DNA from: Flavobacteriaceae bacterium | GTDB lineage: Bacteria; Bacteroidota; Bacteroidia; Flavobacteriales; Flavobacteriaceae | NCBI GenBank assembly: GCA_002729755.1 | Contig: PBYT01000019.1 | Location: 21,677 to 45,164, forward strand | Length of the DNA: 23,488 nt | Direction of reading: 5' to 3' | In this document: positions 14,516 to 22,647 of the stretch, one piece after another | Layout of the letters: each line of letters starts with the position of its first letter | Numbering within the stretch: the stretch's first letter is position 1 | The notes under the pieces: generated by a model | The model's database searches: none | The model's input: only the letters and a program-made list of their open reading frames with translations | Told to the model about the DNA's origin: nothing | Translations under genes and position numbers: made by a program

Positions 14516-15135
14516 ATGAAATTTTAAAGTACTTTCCAGAGATAAATCCATCACAAACTAAAAAGTTTCAGGATTTGTATTCTATTTATAAATCATGGAA
14601 TTCAAAGATTAATTTAATTTCAAGAAAAGATTTTGAAAATCTTTATATCCATCATGTCCTACATTCTATCTCTATATTAAAGTTTATTAAATTTAAAAAG
14701 GATACAAAAGTTCTAGATGTTGGAACTGGTGGAGGTTTTCCAGGTGTTCCATTAGCAATATTATTTCCAGAAGTTGAATTTACACTAATTGATGGTATTG
14801 GAAAGAAAATAGTAGCAGTAGATTCAATAATTAAAGATTTAAAAATAAATAATGCTGAAGGACTCAAAATTAGAGCTGAAAATTTATATGAAAAATATGA
14901 TTTTGTAGTCGCACGTGCTGTTACCAGTTTAGATAAGTTTTATCCATTGATTCAAAAAAATATATCATCTAACTCATTTAATGATAAGGATAATGGTCTT
15001 ATATACCTAAAAGGTGGAGATTTAAAGGATGAGTTGAGAAAAATTAAACACTATCAAGAAGTCCTAATTTCAGATCATTTTAGTGAGCCTTTTTTTGAAG
15101 ATAAAAAAATAGTCTATATACCTATTAACCCATAA
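14512..15135 (+). CDS. rsmG: 16S rRNA (guanine-N7) methyltransferase RsmG
   Basis: Uses SAM to methylate G527 (E. coli numbering) of 16S rRNA. The 207 residues contain the N-terminal helix with YKSWNSKINLISRKD and YIHHVLHS, then the SAM site VLDVGTGGGFPGVPLAILFP, an acidic strand end at LIDGIGKK, and VVARAVTSLDKF. The start is TTG at 14512 inside a TTGA overlap with the aminotransferase stop. The ATG at 14516 is out of frame, and homologues begin with a sequence like NEILKYFP, so TTG is well supported. It is the last gene of the aromatic operon; the functional link is unclear. The stop overlaps the convergent P5C dehydrogenase gene by 11 bases. Confidence 0.94.
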   Translation: MNEILKYFPEINPSQTKKFQDLYSIYKSWNSKINLISRKDFENLYIHHVLHSISILKFIKFKKDTKVLDVGTGGGFPGVPLAILFPEVEFTLIDGIGKKIVAVDSIIKDLKINNAEGLKIRAENLYEKYDFVVARAVTSLDKFYPLIQKNISSNSFNDKDNGLIYLKGGDLKDELRKIKHYQEVLISDHFSEPFFEDKKIVYIPINP

Positions 15136-16750
15136 ATGGATACTTGTAATCTCTTGGTGGGACAAAAACTTCTTTTATTAATCTTGGAGAAACCCATCTA
15201 AGAAGATTTAAATATGAACCTGCTTTATCGTTTGTTCCAGAACCTCTAGCACCTCCAAATGGTTGTTGTCCAACAACAGCACCAGTACATTTATCATTGA
15301 TATAAAAATTTCCGGCACAATTTTCCAATTTTTTGACACTTTCCTCTAAAATATATCTATCCTGACAAAATATTGCCCCAGTTAAAGCATACTCAGATGT
15401 CTCATCTACTAGATTTAAAACTTTGTCCCATTTACTATCATCAAAAGTGTAAATTGTAACAATAGGTCCAAAAAGTTCTTTCTCCATAGTGAAATATTTT
15501 GGGTTAGATGTAGTTATAATTGTTGGTTCAATAAAATAGCCTTTAGATTTATTATAGCCTCCTCCAACAAGTATTTTAGCATCTCTATCCTTTTTAACCT
15601 TCTTAATTACTCTAGATAGTTTATCAAATGAATTTTCATGAATAACAGCAGTCATAAAGTTTTTAAAATTTTCTGGACTACCCATTTTAATTGTAGAAAT
15701 CTGTTTTTTCAACTTACTAAATACTTTTTTTGACATCGATTTTGGAATATATATTCTTGATGCTGCAGAACATTTTTGACCTTGAAATTCAAACCCTCCT
15801 CTTATTATTGCTGTGACTAATTCATCAATTTTAGCAGATCGGTGGGCAATAATAAAATCTTTACCACCTGTTTCTCCAACTATTCTAGGATATGAAATAA
15901 AATTATCAATTTTTGCACCTATTTTTTTCCATAAATCTTTAAATACAGTAGTTGAACCAGTAAAATGAATTCCTGAAAAATATTTAGATTTTAATATTAC
16001 ATCAGTTATCATTTCAGGATCACCATATACTGCATTAATTACACCATCAGGGAGACCAGCCTCTTTAAAAACATCAATTACAATTTTAGCTGAAAAAATC
16101 TGATGATCACTAGGTTTCCAAACAACTGTATTTCCCATCATTGCAGCACTTCCAGGAAGGTTTCCTGATATTGCAGTAAAATTAAAAGGTGTTATTGCAT
16201 AAACAAAACCTTCTAATGGCCTATAGGTTAACCTATTCCAAACTCCAGAATCAGATTTAGGTTGTTGACTATATATGTGTTGCATGCTATGAATATTAAA
16301 TTTCAAAAAATCAATCAATTCACAAGCAGCATCAACTTCAGCTTGAAATATAGTCTTAGATTGTGCAAGCATTGTTGCAGCATTTATTTTATCTCTATAT
16401 GGTCCAGCAATAAGTTCAGCCGCTTTAAGAAATATTGCAGCTCTTTCTTCCCAGGGCATATTTGACCATTTCTCTTTAGCATTTAATGCAGACTTAATAG
16501 CTAATTCTACATGCTTTTTTTCTGCTAAATAATATTTTCCTAAACTATGCTTATGATTATGAGGAGGAGACATGTTATGGGTCTTAGAGCTTTTAACAGA
16601 CTTACCATTAATCCACATAGGAACTTCAATATTTGATTGTTTTAACTTATTATATGTTTTTAAAACAGATTTCTTTTCCTCACTATTTGGTTCATAACTT
16701 CTTATGGGTTCATTTTTTGGAAATGGTACGCTTGCTATTGAATTATTCAT
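15125..16750 (-). CDS. pruA: 1-pyrroline-5-carboxylate dehydrogenase (L-glutamate gamma-semialdehyde dehydrogenase)
   Basis: Oxidises glutamate semialdehyde to glutamate with NAD+, the second step of proline breakdown. The 541 residues match the long P5CDH class of the aldehyde dehydrogenase superfamily. ITPFNFTAISGNLPGSA and VVWKPSD are the cofactor-binding segments. Glu293 in RIVGETGGKDF is the general base and Cys327 in FQGQKCSAAS the nucleophile. Further support is FTMEKELFGPIVTIY and QQPFGGARGSGTNDKAG near the C-terminus. It is a single-domain protein; the proline dehydrogenase partner is not in the window. It is transcribed divergently from nqrA. I saw no convincing promoter for it in the 111-nt spacer. 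Confidence 0.94.
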   Translation of the reverse strand: MNNSIASVPFPKNEPIRSYEPNSEEKKSVLKTYNKLKQSNIEVPMWINGKSVKSSKTHNMSPPHNHKHSLGKYYLAEKKHVELAIKSALNAKEKWSNMPWEERAAIFLKAAELIAGPYRDKINAATMLAQSKTIFQAEVDAACELIDFLKFNIHSMQHIYSQQPKSDSGVWNRLTYRPLEGFVYAITPFNFTAISGNLPGSAAMMGNTVVWKPSDHQIFSAKIVIDVFKEAGLPDGVINAVYGDPEMITDVILKSKYFSGIHFTGSTTVFKDLWKKIGAKIDNFISYPRIVGETGGKDFIIAHRSAKIDELVTAIIRGGFEFQGQKCSAASRIYIPKSMSKKVFSKLKKQISTIKMGSPENFKNFMTAVIHENSFDKLSRVIKKVKKDRDAKILVGGGYNKSKGYFIEPTIITTSNPKYFTMEKELFGPIVTIYTFDDSKWDKVLNLVDETSEYALTGAIFCQDRYILEESVKKLENCAGNFYINDKCTGAVVGQQPFGGARGSGTNDKAGSYLNLLRWVSPRLIKEVFVPPRDYKYPFMG

Positions 16751-16831
16751 AACTTTTAATTGAATTATAAATTTAGTTTTAAATACTTAATAATTTAATA
16801 AAAATACTTTTTTTTCTTGAGCTGATTATGC

Positions 16832-16839
16832 TAAATTTG
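16832..16839 (+). promoter_or_regulatory. Candidate -7 box for the nqr operon
   Basis: TAAATTTG matches the Bacteroidota -7 consensus TAnnTTTG and would place transcription start about 18-20 nt before the nqrA ATG. The only nearby TTG (16817-16819) is 12 nt upstream, too close for a normal -33 element, and the expected -33 region is a T-run. The promoter may therefore be weak or activator-assisted. Confidence 0.4.
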
Positions 16840-16861
16840 CAACATAAAATTTCGATATTTC

Positions 16862-18211
16862 ATGTCAAAGGACATAAGCATCAAAAATGGTGCGAAACTT
16901 GATCTAATCGGATTAGCTTCTAAAGAAATAGAATTCGCTAAAGATAGTACTACTCACGCAATTTACCCAGATGACTTTTTTAACCTTAAACCAAGGATGA
17001 TTCTTAAGGAAGGAGATAAAGTTAAAGTTGGAAGCCCAATATTTCATGATAAAAATGATGAAAGGATTGTAATTGTTTCACCAGTATCTGGTTATATCAA
17101 ATCAATTGATAGGGGTGAGAAAAGAAAGATTTTAAAGGTATTAATATATAGGGAAGGAGATGATAAAACTAATCATCAAATAATAGAAAATAAAAAATTA
17201 ACAAAAGCTAATATTATTTCACTTCTTCTAGAATCAGGATCTTGGCCATTTATTAAACAAAGACCGTATAATATTATTGCTAGACCTGATAAACTACCAA
17301 AAGCAATTTTTGTTTCAACACATACAACTGCTCCATATGATATTGATTATGATTTTATTTTAGGTGAAAGATTAGAGGACTTTCAAAAAGGAGTTAGCAT
17401 TATGTCAAAAATTATTGAAAAACCTGTAACACTAACAGTCACAGCTAATAGACAATCAATTTTTTCTCAAATAAAAAATTTAGATATAATTAATGTAAAA
17501 GGCAAGCATCCATCAGGTAACTTAAGCTTTCAGATAAATAGGATTAATCCAATAAACGTGGGTGAATGTGTTTGGGTAATTAATCCTGAAGATATTGCTA
17601 ATATTGGAAGTTTTTTTAAAACAGGAAACTTCGATTCAACCAGAACAGTAGGAGTTTCTGGCGAAACAGTTAAAAATCCAAAATATTATAAAGCTCAAAT
17701 TGGTTCAAAAATCTCATCTATGATTTCCAAAAATGATGTAAATAATTTTGAAAGTAATAGATATATTAATGGAGATCCCTTAACTGGAACTAAAGTAGAT
17801 TTTGATGGTTATTTAGGTTACTATAATAATATTTTCAGTGTTATACAAGAAGGTGATAAATATAGAATGTTTGGATGGCTTCCATTTAAGGATAACCATA
17901 TACCAAGTTTTTCAAGAACATCATTTTCATGGCTTTTTCCAAAAAACAAGAAAGTGAATACAAATTTAAACGGAGATGAAAGAGCTCTTGTTATAACAGG
18001 GGAAATGGAAAAATTTTTTCCAATGGATATTTACCCTATGCAACTACTAAAGGCATGTATCATCGAGGATATTGAGAAAATGGAACTATTAGGAATTTAT
18101 GAGATAATACCAGAGGATTTTGGACTAATAGATTATTCAAACACTTCAAAAATAGAAGCTCAAGAAATTATTAAAAATGCAATTCAATTAATGTTAAAGG
18201 AAGTAGGATAA
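16862..18211 (+). CDS. nqrA: Na+-translocating NADH:quinone reductase subunit A
   Basis: Cytoplasmic peripheral subunit of the Na+-NQR complex, which oxidises NADH, reduces quinone and pumps Na+. The 449 residues are close to the Vibrio subunit. An N-terminal barrel-like region contains KPRMILKEGDKVKVGSPIFHDK and VSPVSGYIKSIDRGEKRKI, and resembles the biotinyl/lipoyl-like and RnfC-type N-terminus. The central part includes TVTANRQSIFSQI and TGNFDSTRTVGVSGETVKNP, and the C-terminus has ALVITGEMEKFFPMDIYPMQLLKA. No Fe-S cysteine motifs are expected in NqrA and none are seen, unlike RnfC. It is the first gene of a six-gene operon, 1 nt before nqrB. Confidence 0.95.
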   Translation: MSKDISIKNGAKLDLIGLASKEIEFAKDSTTHAIYPDDFFNLKPRMILKEGDKVKVGSPIFHDKNDERIVIVSPVSGYIKSIDRGEKRKILKVLIYREGDDKTNHQIIENKKLTKANIISLLLESGSWPFIKQRPYNIIARPDKLPKAIFVSTHTTAPYDIDYDFILGERLEDFQKGVSIMSKIIEKPVTLTVTANRQSIFSQIKNLDIINVKGKHPSGNLSFQINRINPINVGECVWVINPEDIANIGSFFKTGNFDSTRTVGVSGETVKNPKYYKAQIGSKISSMISKNDVNNFESNRYINGDPLTGTKVDFDGYLGYYNNIFSVIQEGDKYRMFGWLPFKDNHIPSFSRTSFSWLFPKNKKVNTNLNGDERALVITGEMEKFFPMDIYPMQLLKACIIEDIEKMELLGIYEIIPEDFGLIDYSNTSKIEAQEIIKNAIQLMLKEVG

Positions 18212-18212
18212 A

Positions 18213-19370
18213 ATGAATTTTATAAGAAAGAATTTAGATAAGATTAAAAAACCTTTTGAAAAAGGAGGGAAACTTGAAAAGTTTTATCCAGCATTTGATG
18301 CTTTTGAAACGTTTTTATTTGTCCCCAATCATACTACTATAAAAGGTTCCCACATAAGAGATGCCGTTGATCTTAAAAGAACAATGGTAACTGTTATAAT
18401 TGCTCTTATGCCAGCTTTATTTTATGGTATCTATAATACGGGATATCAATATTTCATTCAATCTGGACTCGAGTTTACCTTTTTAGATGCAATGCTTCAT
18501 GGTGCTTATAAAATTTTTCCAATGATTGTAGTTTCATATGTTGTTGGTCTTTCTATAGAATTTGGGTTTGCCGTATATAGAGGCCATCCAGTTAATGAAG
18601 GATATCTAGTTACAGGTCTTCTTATTCCAATGATAATGCCGGTAGATATGCCACTTTGGATGTTAGCTGTTTCTGTAATTTTTGCCGTATTAATTGCTAA
18701 AGAAGCATTTGGCGGAACGGGTATGAATATCCTTAATCCCGCATTGACCGCTAGGGCTTTTGCTTTTTTTGCATATCCAACATATATGTCAGGTGATAAA
18801 GTATGGGTCTCTGAGGCTTCCAATATAGACGGAATATCAGGTGAAACAATACTGGGTTCATTAGCTGCAGGACAAAATATTGATTATTCATCAATTCAAA
18901 TGTTTTGGGGATCTATACCAGGATCAGTTGCTGAAACCTCTACGCTATTTGTATTAATTGGAGCTGCTATTTTATTATTTACTGGAATAGCTAGTTGGAG
19001 AATAATGTTAAGTAGTTTGATAGGTGCATCATTAGTAGGATTATTATTTAATTTTTGGGGAGCAAATGAACTTATGAGTTTTGAATGGTATAATCATCTT
19101 ATTGTTGGTGGATTTGCGTTTGGTATAGTTTTTATGGCTACTGACCCTGTTTCTGCAGCCCAAACAAAAAGAGGTAAATGGATTTATGGGTTTTTAGTAG
19201 GTGTGTTTTGTATTTTAATAAGAGTATTTAATCCAGCATATCCTGAAGGTGTTATGCTAGCAATACTATTAATGAACGTATTCGCTCCTACTATTGACCA
19301 TTATGTCATCCAATCTAACATAAATAAGAGGAAGAAAAGATGGGTAAAACTTAAAATTCAAACAGTATAA
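18213..19370 (+). CDS. nqrB: Na+-translocating NADH:quinone reductase subunit B
   Basis: Membrane subunit carrying covalently bound FMN and riboflavin, part of the Na+ path. The 385 residues have about ten hydrophobic helices, with KGSHIRDAVDLKRTM before the first, GHPVNEGYLVTGLLIPM, NILNPALTARAFAFFAYP, and MATDPVSAAQTKRGKW. The expected flavinylation site is the D-G-x-S-G-A-T segment. Here it reads DGISGET, keeping the acceptor Thr212 but with Glu211 instead of Ala. ApbE, encoded downstream, would attach the FMN. The 3' end overlaps nqrC by one base (TAATG). Length and the rest of the motifs are normal, so the gene appears intact. Confidence 0.95.
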   Translation: MNFIRKNLDKIKKPFEKGGKLEKFYPAFDAFETFLFVPNHTTIKGSHIRDAVDLKRTMVTVIIALMPALFYGIYNTGYQYFIQSGLEFTFLDAMLHGAYKIFPMIVVSYVVGLSIEFGFAVYRGHPVNEGYLVTGLLIPMIMPVDMPLWMLAVSVIFAVLIAKEAFGGTGMNILNPALTARAFAFFAYPTYMSGDKVWVSEASNIDGISGETILGSLAAGQNIDYSSIQMFWGSIPGSVAETSTLFVLIGAAILLFTGIASWRIMLSSLIGASLVGLLFNFWGANELMSFEWYNHLIVGGFAFGIVFMATDPVSAAQTKRGKWIYGFLVGVFCILIRVFNPAYPEGVMLAILLMNVFAPTIDHYVIQSNINKRKKRWVKLKIQTV

Positions 19371-20086
19371 TGGATAGAGATTCTAATAGACATACTTATT
19401 TATTTGCTGGAATTATGGTTATAACAATTGCGTTTGTTTTATCATTTACCTCAGAGTCATTGAAAGAGCTAAAACTTGACAATGTTAAGAAAGAGAAGAT
19501 GCAAAATATTCTGTCTACAGTTGGTATTAATGTTAGTAGAGATGAATCAGAAGACCTTTATAATCAATATATTATAGAAGAATTATCTCTAACACATAAT
19601 GGTGATATAGATCAAGAGGTTAATGCATTTAATATTAATCTTGCTTTAGAAATAAGAAAAGGTCTAGATGATCAAAGATTTCCACTTTATATAGCTGATG
19701 TTGATAATAGTAAATACTATATTATCCCTTTGAGAGGAAATGGTCTATGGAATGCGATTTGGGGATATATAGCACTTAAACAAGATATAAATACTATAGA
19801 GGGAATATCATTTGGTCATGAAGCTGAAACAGCAGGATTAGGTGCAGAAATAACACAAGATTGGTTTATGAATAGTTTCAATGATGAAAAAATACTTAAT
19901 AGTAATGGAGAGTTTGTAGGAATATATGTATCAAAGTCAAATAATGACCCTGATAATATCGATAAAAATGATAATGAAGTAGATGCTATTTCAGGAGCTA
20001 CAATAACGGGAGACGGAGTTTCTGACATGATAAAAGAAAGATTAGAAAACTATCTTCCATATTTTAATAACTTAAGCAATGAGTAA
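19370..20086 (+). CDS. nqrC: Na+-translocating NADH:quinone reductase subunit C
   Basis: Subunit with one N-terminal membrane helix (residues about 9-27) and a periplasmic FMN-binding domain. The 238 residues contain IPLRGNGLWNAIWGYIAL, ISFGHEAETAGLGAEI, and the flavinylation motif VDAISGATITG, in which Thr211 should carry FMN attached through phosphoester by ApbE. This motif matches the D-x-x-S-G-A-T consensus exactly, in contrast to the NqrB site in the same operon. The ATG overlaps the nqrB stop, and the gene overlaps nqrD by 8 nt. Confidence 0.95.
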   Translation: MDRDSNRHTYLFAGIMVITIAFVLSFTSESLKELKLDNVKKEKMQNILSTVGINVSRDESEDLYNQYIIEELSLTHNGDIDQEVNAFNINLALEIRKGLDDQRFPLYIADVDNSKYYIIPLRGNGLWNAIWGYIALKQDINTIEGISFGHEAETAGLGAEITQDWFMNSFNDEKILNSNGEFVGIYVSKSNNDPDNIDKNDNEVDAISGATITGDGVSDMIKERLENYLPYFNNLSNE

Positions 20087-20726
20087 AGACAAGGAAAAAC
20101 TTTTTTCTAAAAAGAATAGAGCTTTATTAACAGATCCTTTGGATGATAGCAATCCAATTACTGTTCAAGTTTTAGGAGTATGTTCTGCCTTAGCTATTAC
20201 TGTTAAGTTAGAGCCTGCAGTTGTGATGACTTTATCTGTAATTTTTGTTATGGGTTCAAGTAATATGATAATTTCTATTTTAAGAAATATCATACCAAAT
20301 AGGATTAGAATAATAGTTCAATTAGTAGTAATTGCATCTTTGGTTGCTTTAGTTGATCAATTTTTAAAGGCTTATGCCTATGACGTTAGCAAACAGTTAT
20401 CGATTTTTATTGGTTTAATTATAACAAACTGTATTGTAATGGGTAGACTTGAAGCATTTGCATTAGGGAATGGTGTTTGGAAATCATTTTTAGATGGAGT
20501 TGGTAATGCATTAGGATATGGTTGGATACTTATTGTAGTTGCATTTATCAGAGAACTATTTGGATCTGGTGAGTTATTTGGAATTCCTGTTATTCCTGAA
20601 TTTATTTATGAGTTAGGTTATAGAGATAATGGTTTGATGCTTTTATCGCCTATGGCTTTAATTGTTGTTGGAGTTTATATATGGATACAGAGATATTTTA
20701 ATAGGAAACTAATTGAAAAAGATTAA
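20079..20726 (+). CDS. nqrD: Na+-translocating NADH:quinone reductase subunit D
   Basis: Integral membrane subunit of 215 residues with six predicted hydrophobic helices. VLGVCSALAITVKLEPAVVM contains the first conserved Cys and the half-helix signature shared with RnfE. TNCIVMGRLEAFALGNG carries the second Cys. In NqrD and NqrE these two cysteine pairs hold an intramembrane [2Fe-2S] cluster. RELFGSGELFGIPVIP is also typical. The first 8 nt lie inside nqrC, and the stop abuts the nqrE start. Confidence 0.95.
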   Translation: MSKDKEKLFSKKNRALLTDPLDDSNPITVQVLGVCSALAITVKLEPAVVMTLSVIFVMGSSNMIISILRNIIPNRIRIIVQLVVIASLVALVDQFLKAYAYDVSKQLSIFIGLIITNCIVMGRLEAFALGNGVWKSFLDGVGNALGYGWILIVVAFIRELFGSGELFGIPVIPEFIYELGYRDNGLMLLSPMALIVVGVYIWIQRYFNRKLIEKD

Positions 20727-21344
20727 ATGGAAGATTTATTAAACATTTTTGTTAAAAGTATTTTTATTGAGAATATGGTATTTGCATATTTTCTAGGGAT
20801 GTGTTCATTTCTAGCAGTATCAAAAACTGTTAAAACTGCTGTAGGTTTAGGATATGCAGTGATTTTTGTTTTAACAATTACAGTTCCTATTAATTATTTA
20901 CTGAATGAATATTTATTAAAGGATGGAGCTTTGTCTTGGATAGGTCCACAATATTTGAATGTTGATTTATCATTTTTGACTTTTATAATGTTTATTGCTG
21001 TTATTGCATCTATGGTACAATTAGTTGAGATGATTATTGAAAAGTTTTCTCCAAGATTATATAATGACCTTGGAATATTTTTACCATTAATAGCTGTTAA
21101 TTGCGCTATACTTGGAGGATCATTATTTATGCAAACTAAAGATTTTATAAATGTGTTTGAATCTTCAGTTTATGGATTTGGTTCTGGTATTGGATGGTTT
21201 TTAGCAATTTTAGCTATTGGATCTATTAGAGAAAAAATTAGATATTCAAATATCCCCGAACCACTTAAAGGACTTGGGATCACATTTATAATTTGTGGAT
21301 TGATGGCATTTGGATTTATGAGTTTTATGGGAATTAAAATATAA
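20727..21344 (+). CDS. nqrE: Na+-translocating NADH:quinone reductase subunit E
   Basis: Integral membrane subunit of 205 residues, partner of NqrD and homologous to it in inverted topology. FAYFLGMCSFLAVSKTVKTA holds one conserved Cys and LIAVNCAILGGSLFM the other. Together with the NqrD cysteines they would ligate the membrane [2Fe-2S] cluster on the electron path from NqrF to NqrC. YGFGSGIGWFLAILAIGSIR and the IPEPLKGLGITFI segment are also characteristic. It starts immediately after the nqrD stop and lies 7 nt before nqrF. Confidence 0.95.
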   Translation: MEDLLNIFVKSIFIENMVFAYFLGMCSFLAVSKTVKTAVGLGYAVIFVLTITVPINYLLNEYLLKDGALSWIGPQYLNVDLSFLTFIMFIAVIASMVQLVEMIIEKFSPRLYNDLGIFLPLIAVNCAILGGSLFMQTKDFINVFESSVYGFGSGIGWFLAILAIGSIREKIRYSNIPEPLKGLGITFIICGLMAFGFMSFMGIKI

Positions 21345-21351
21345 TTTAAAC

Positions 21352-22647
21352 ATGAATACTACTGTAATTATTGCTAGCACTTTGGGACTTCTATTAGTTA
21401 CCCTAGTATTAGTTTCAATATTACTTTATGCTAAGTCTAAGTTAGTACCATCTGGACCAGTTAAAATATCAATTAATAATGAGAAAGATGTTGAAGTTTC
21501 ATCAGGAAATACTCTACTAACTACTTTAGGGAATAACAAAATATTTTTACCGTCTGCTTGTGGTGGGGGAGGAACTTGTGTTCAATGTAAATGTCAAGTT
21601 TTAGAGGGAGGAGGAGAAATCTTGTCAATTGAGGCTCCTCATTTTACTAGAAAAGAAATATCAGAAGGCTGGAGACTTGGATGTCAAGTAAAGGTTAAAG
21701 ACAATATGAAAATAAGTATACCTGAAGAAGTTTTTGGTATAAAAAAATGGGAGGCTAAAGTACTTACGAATTATAATGTAGCATCATTTATAAAAGAACT
21801 TGTAATTGAAATGCCTGAAGAAATGGACTACAAAGCAGGTGGATATATTCAGATTGAAATTCCAAAGTGTGAAATAAACTATAAGGATATAGATATTACT
21901 TCTCATCCTGATGAACATCCTGATGATCCCAATAAATTTAAACTTGAGTGGGATAAATTTAATCTTTGGCCATTAACTATGAAAAATAGTGAAAGCGTTG
22001 AAAGAGCATATTCAATGGCTTCCTATCCAGCAGAAGGTAAAGAGATTATGCTGAATGTTAGAATCGCAACTCCTCCATGGGATGCAAAGAAAAATGATTG
22101 GATGTCTTTTAACCCAGGTATAGCATCTTCTTATATATTTTCAAAAAAACAAGGAGATAAAGTAACTATTTCTGGACCTTATGGAGATTTTTTTATTAAT
22201 GATTCTGAAGCTGAGATGCTATATGTAGGAGGTGGTGCAGGAATGGCTCCAATGAGATCTCATCTTTATGAATTATTTAAAACAATAAAAACTGGAAGAA
22301 AAGTAACTTTTTGGTATGGAGGAAGATCAAGAATAGAACTTTTTTATGTTGATCAATTTAAAGCTCTAGAAAAAGATTTTCCAAACTTTAAATTTTACAT
22401 TGCTTTATCTGAACCAATGAAAGAAGATAATTGGAAGGTTAAAAAATCTCTTGATGGTGAAGGAGATGGTTTTGTTGGATTTATCCATCAAGTTGTTATT
22501 GACCAGTATTTATCAAACCATGACTCACCTGAGGATATAGAAGTCTATTATTGTGGCCCTCCTTTGATGAATCTTGCTGTTGCCAAGATGGCAGAAGATT
22601 TTGGTGTCCCACCTGAAAATGTCAGATTTGATGATTTTGGAATATAA
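21352..22647 (+). CDS. nqrF: Na+-translocating NADH:quinone reductase subunit F (NADH dehydrogenase subunit)
   Basis: Entry point for electrons: binds NADH, FAD and a [2Fe-2S] cluster at the cytoplasmic face. The 431 residues have one N-terminal membrane helix (about 5-27) and a ferredoxin domain with Cys70, Cys76, Cys79 and Cys111 (SACGGGGTCVQCKCQV, RLGCQV). An FAD domain follows with RAYSMASYP, then an NADH domain with YVGGGAGMAPMRSH, WYGGRSRIELFY, and the terminal YYCGPPLMN and FDDFG. All expected cofactor residues are present. The stop overlaps the apbE ATG by one base (TAATG). Confidence 0.97.
   Translation: MNTTVIIASTLGLLLVTLVLVSILLYAKSKLVPSGPVKISINNEKDVEVSSGNTLLTTLGNNKIFLPSACGGGGTCVQCKCQVLEGGGEILSIEAPHFTRKEISEGWRLGCQVKVKDNMKISIPEEVFGIKKWEAKVLTNYNVASFIKELVIEMPEEMDYKAGGYIQIEIPKCEINYKDIDITSHPDEHPDDPNKFKLEWDKFNLWPLTMKNSESVERAYSMASYPAEGKEIMLNVRIATPPWDAKKNDWMSFNPGIASSYIFSKKQGDKVTISGPYGDFFINDSEAEMLYVGGGAGMAPMRSHLYELFKTIKTGRKVTFWYGGRSRIELFYVDQFKALEKDFPNFKFYIALSEPMKEDNWKVKKSLDGEGDGFVGFIHQVVIDQYLSNHDSPEDIEVYYCGPPLMNLAVAKMAEDFGVPPENVRFDDFGI

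Noticed and set aside
16751..16861. A second promoter, for pruA, in the divergent spacer
   Set aside because: TAAATTTA on the minus strand resembles a -7 box but lacks the final G and any TTG at the proper distance. This is not enough in such AT-rich DNA.
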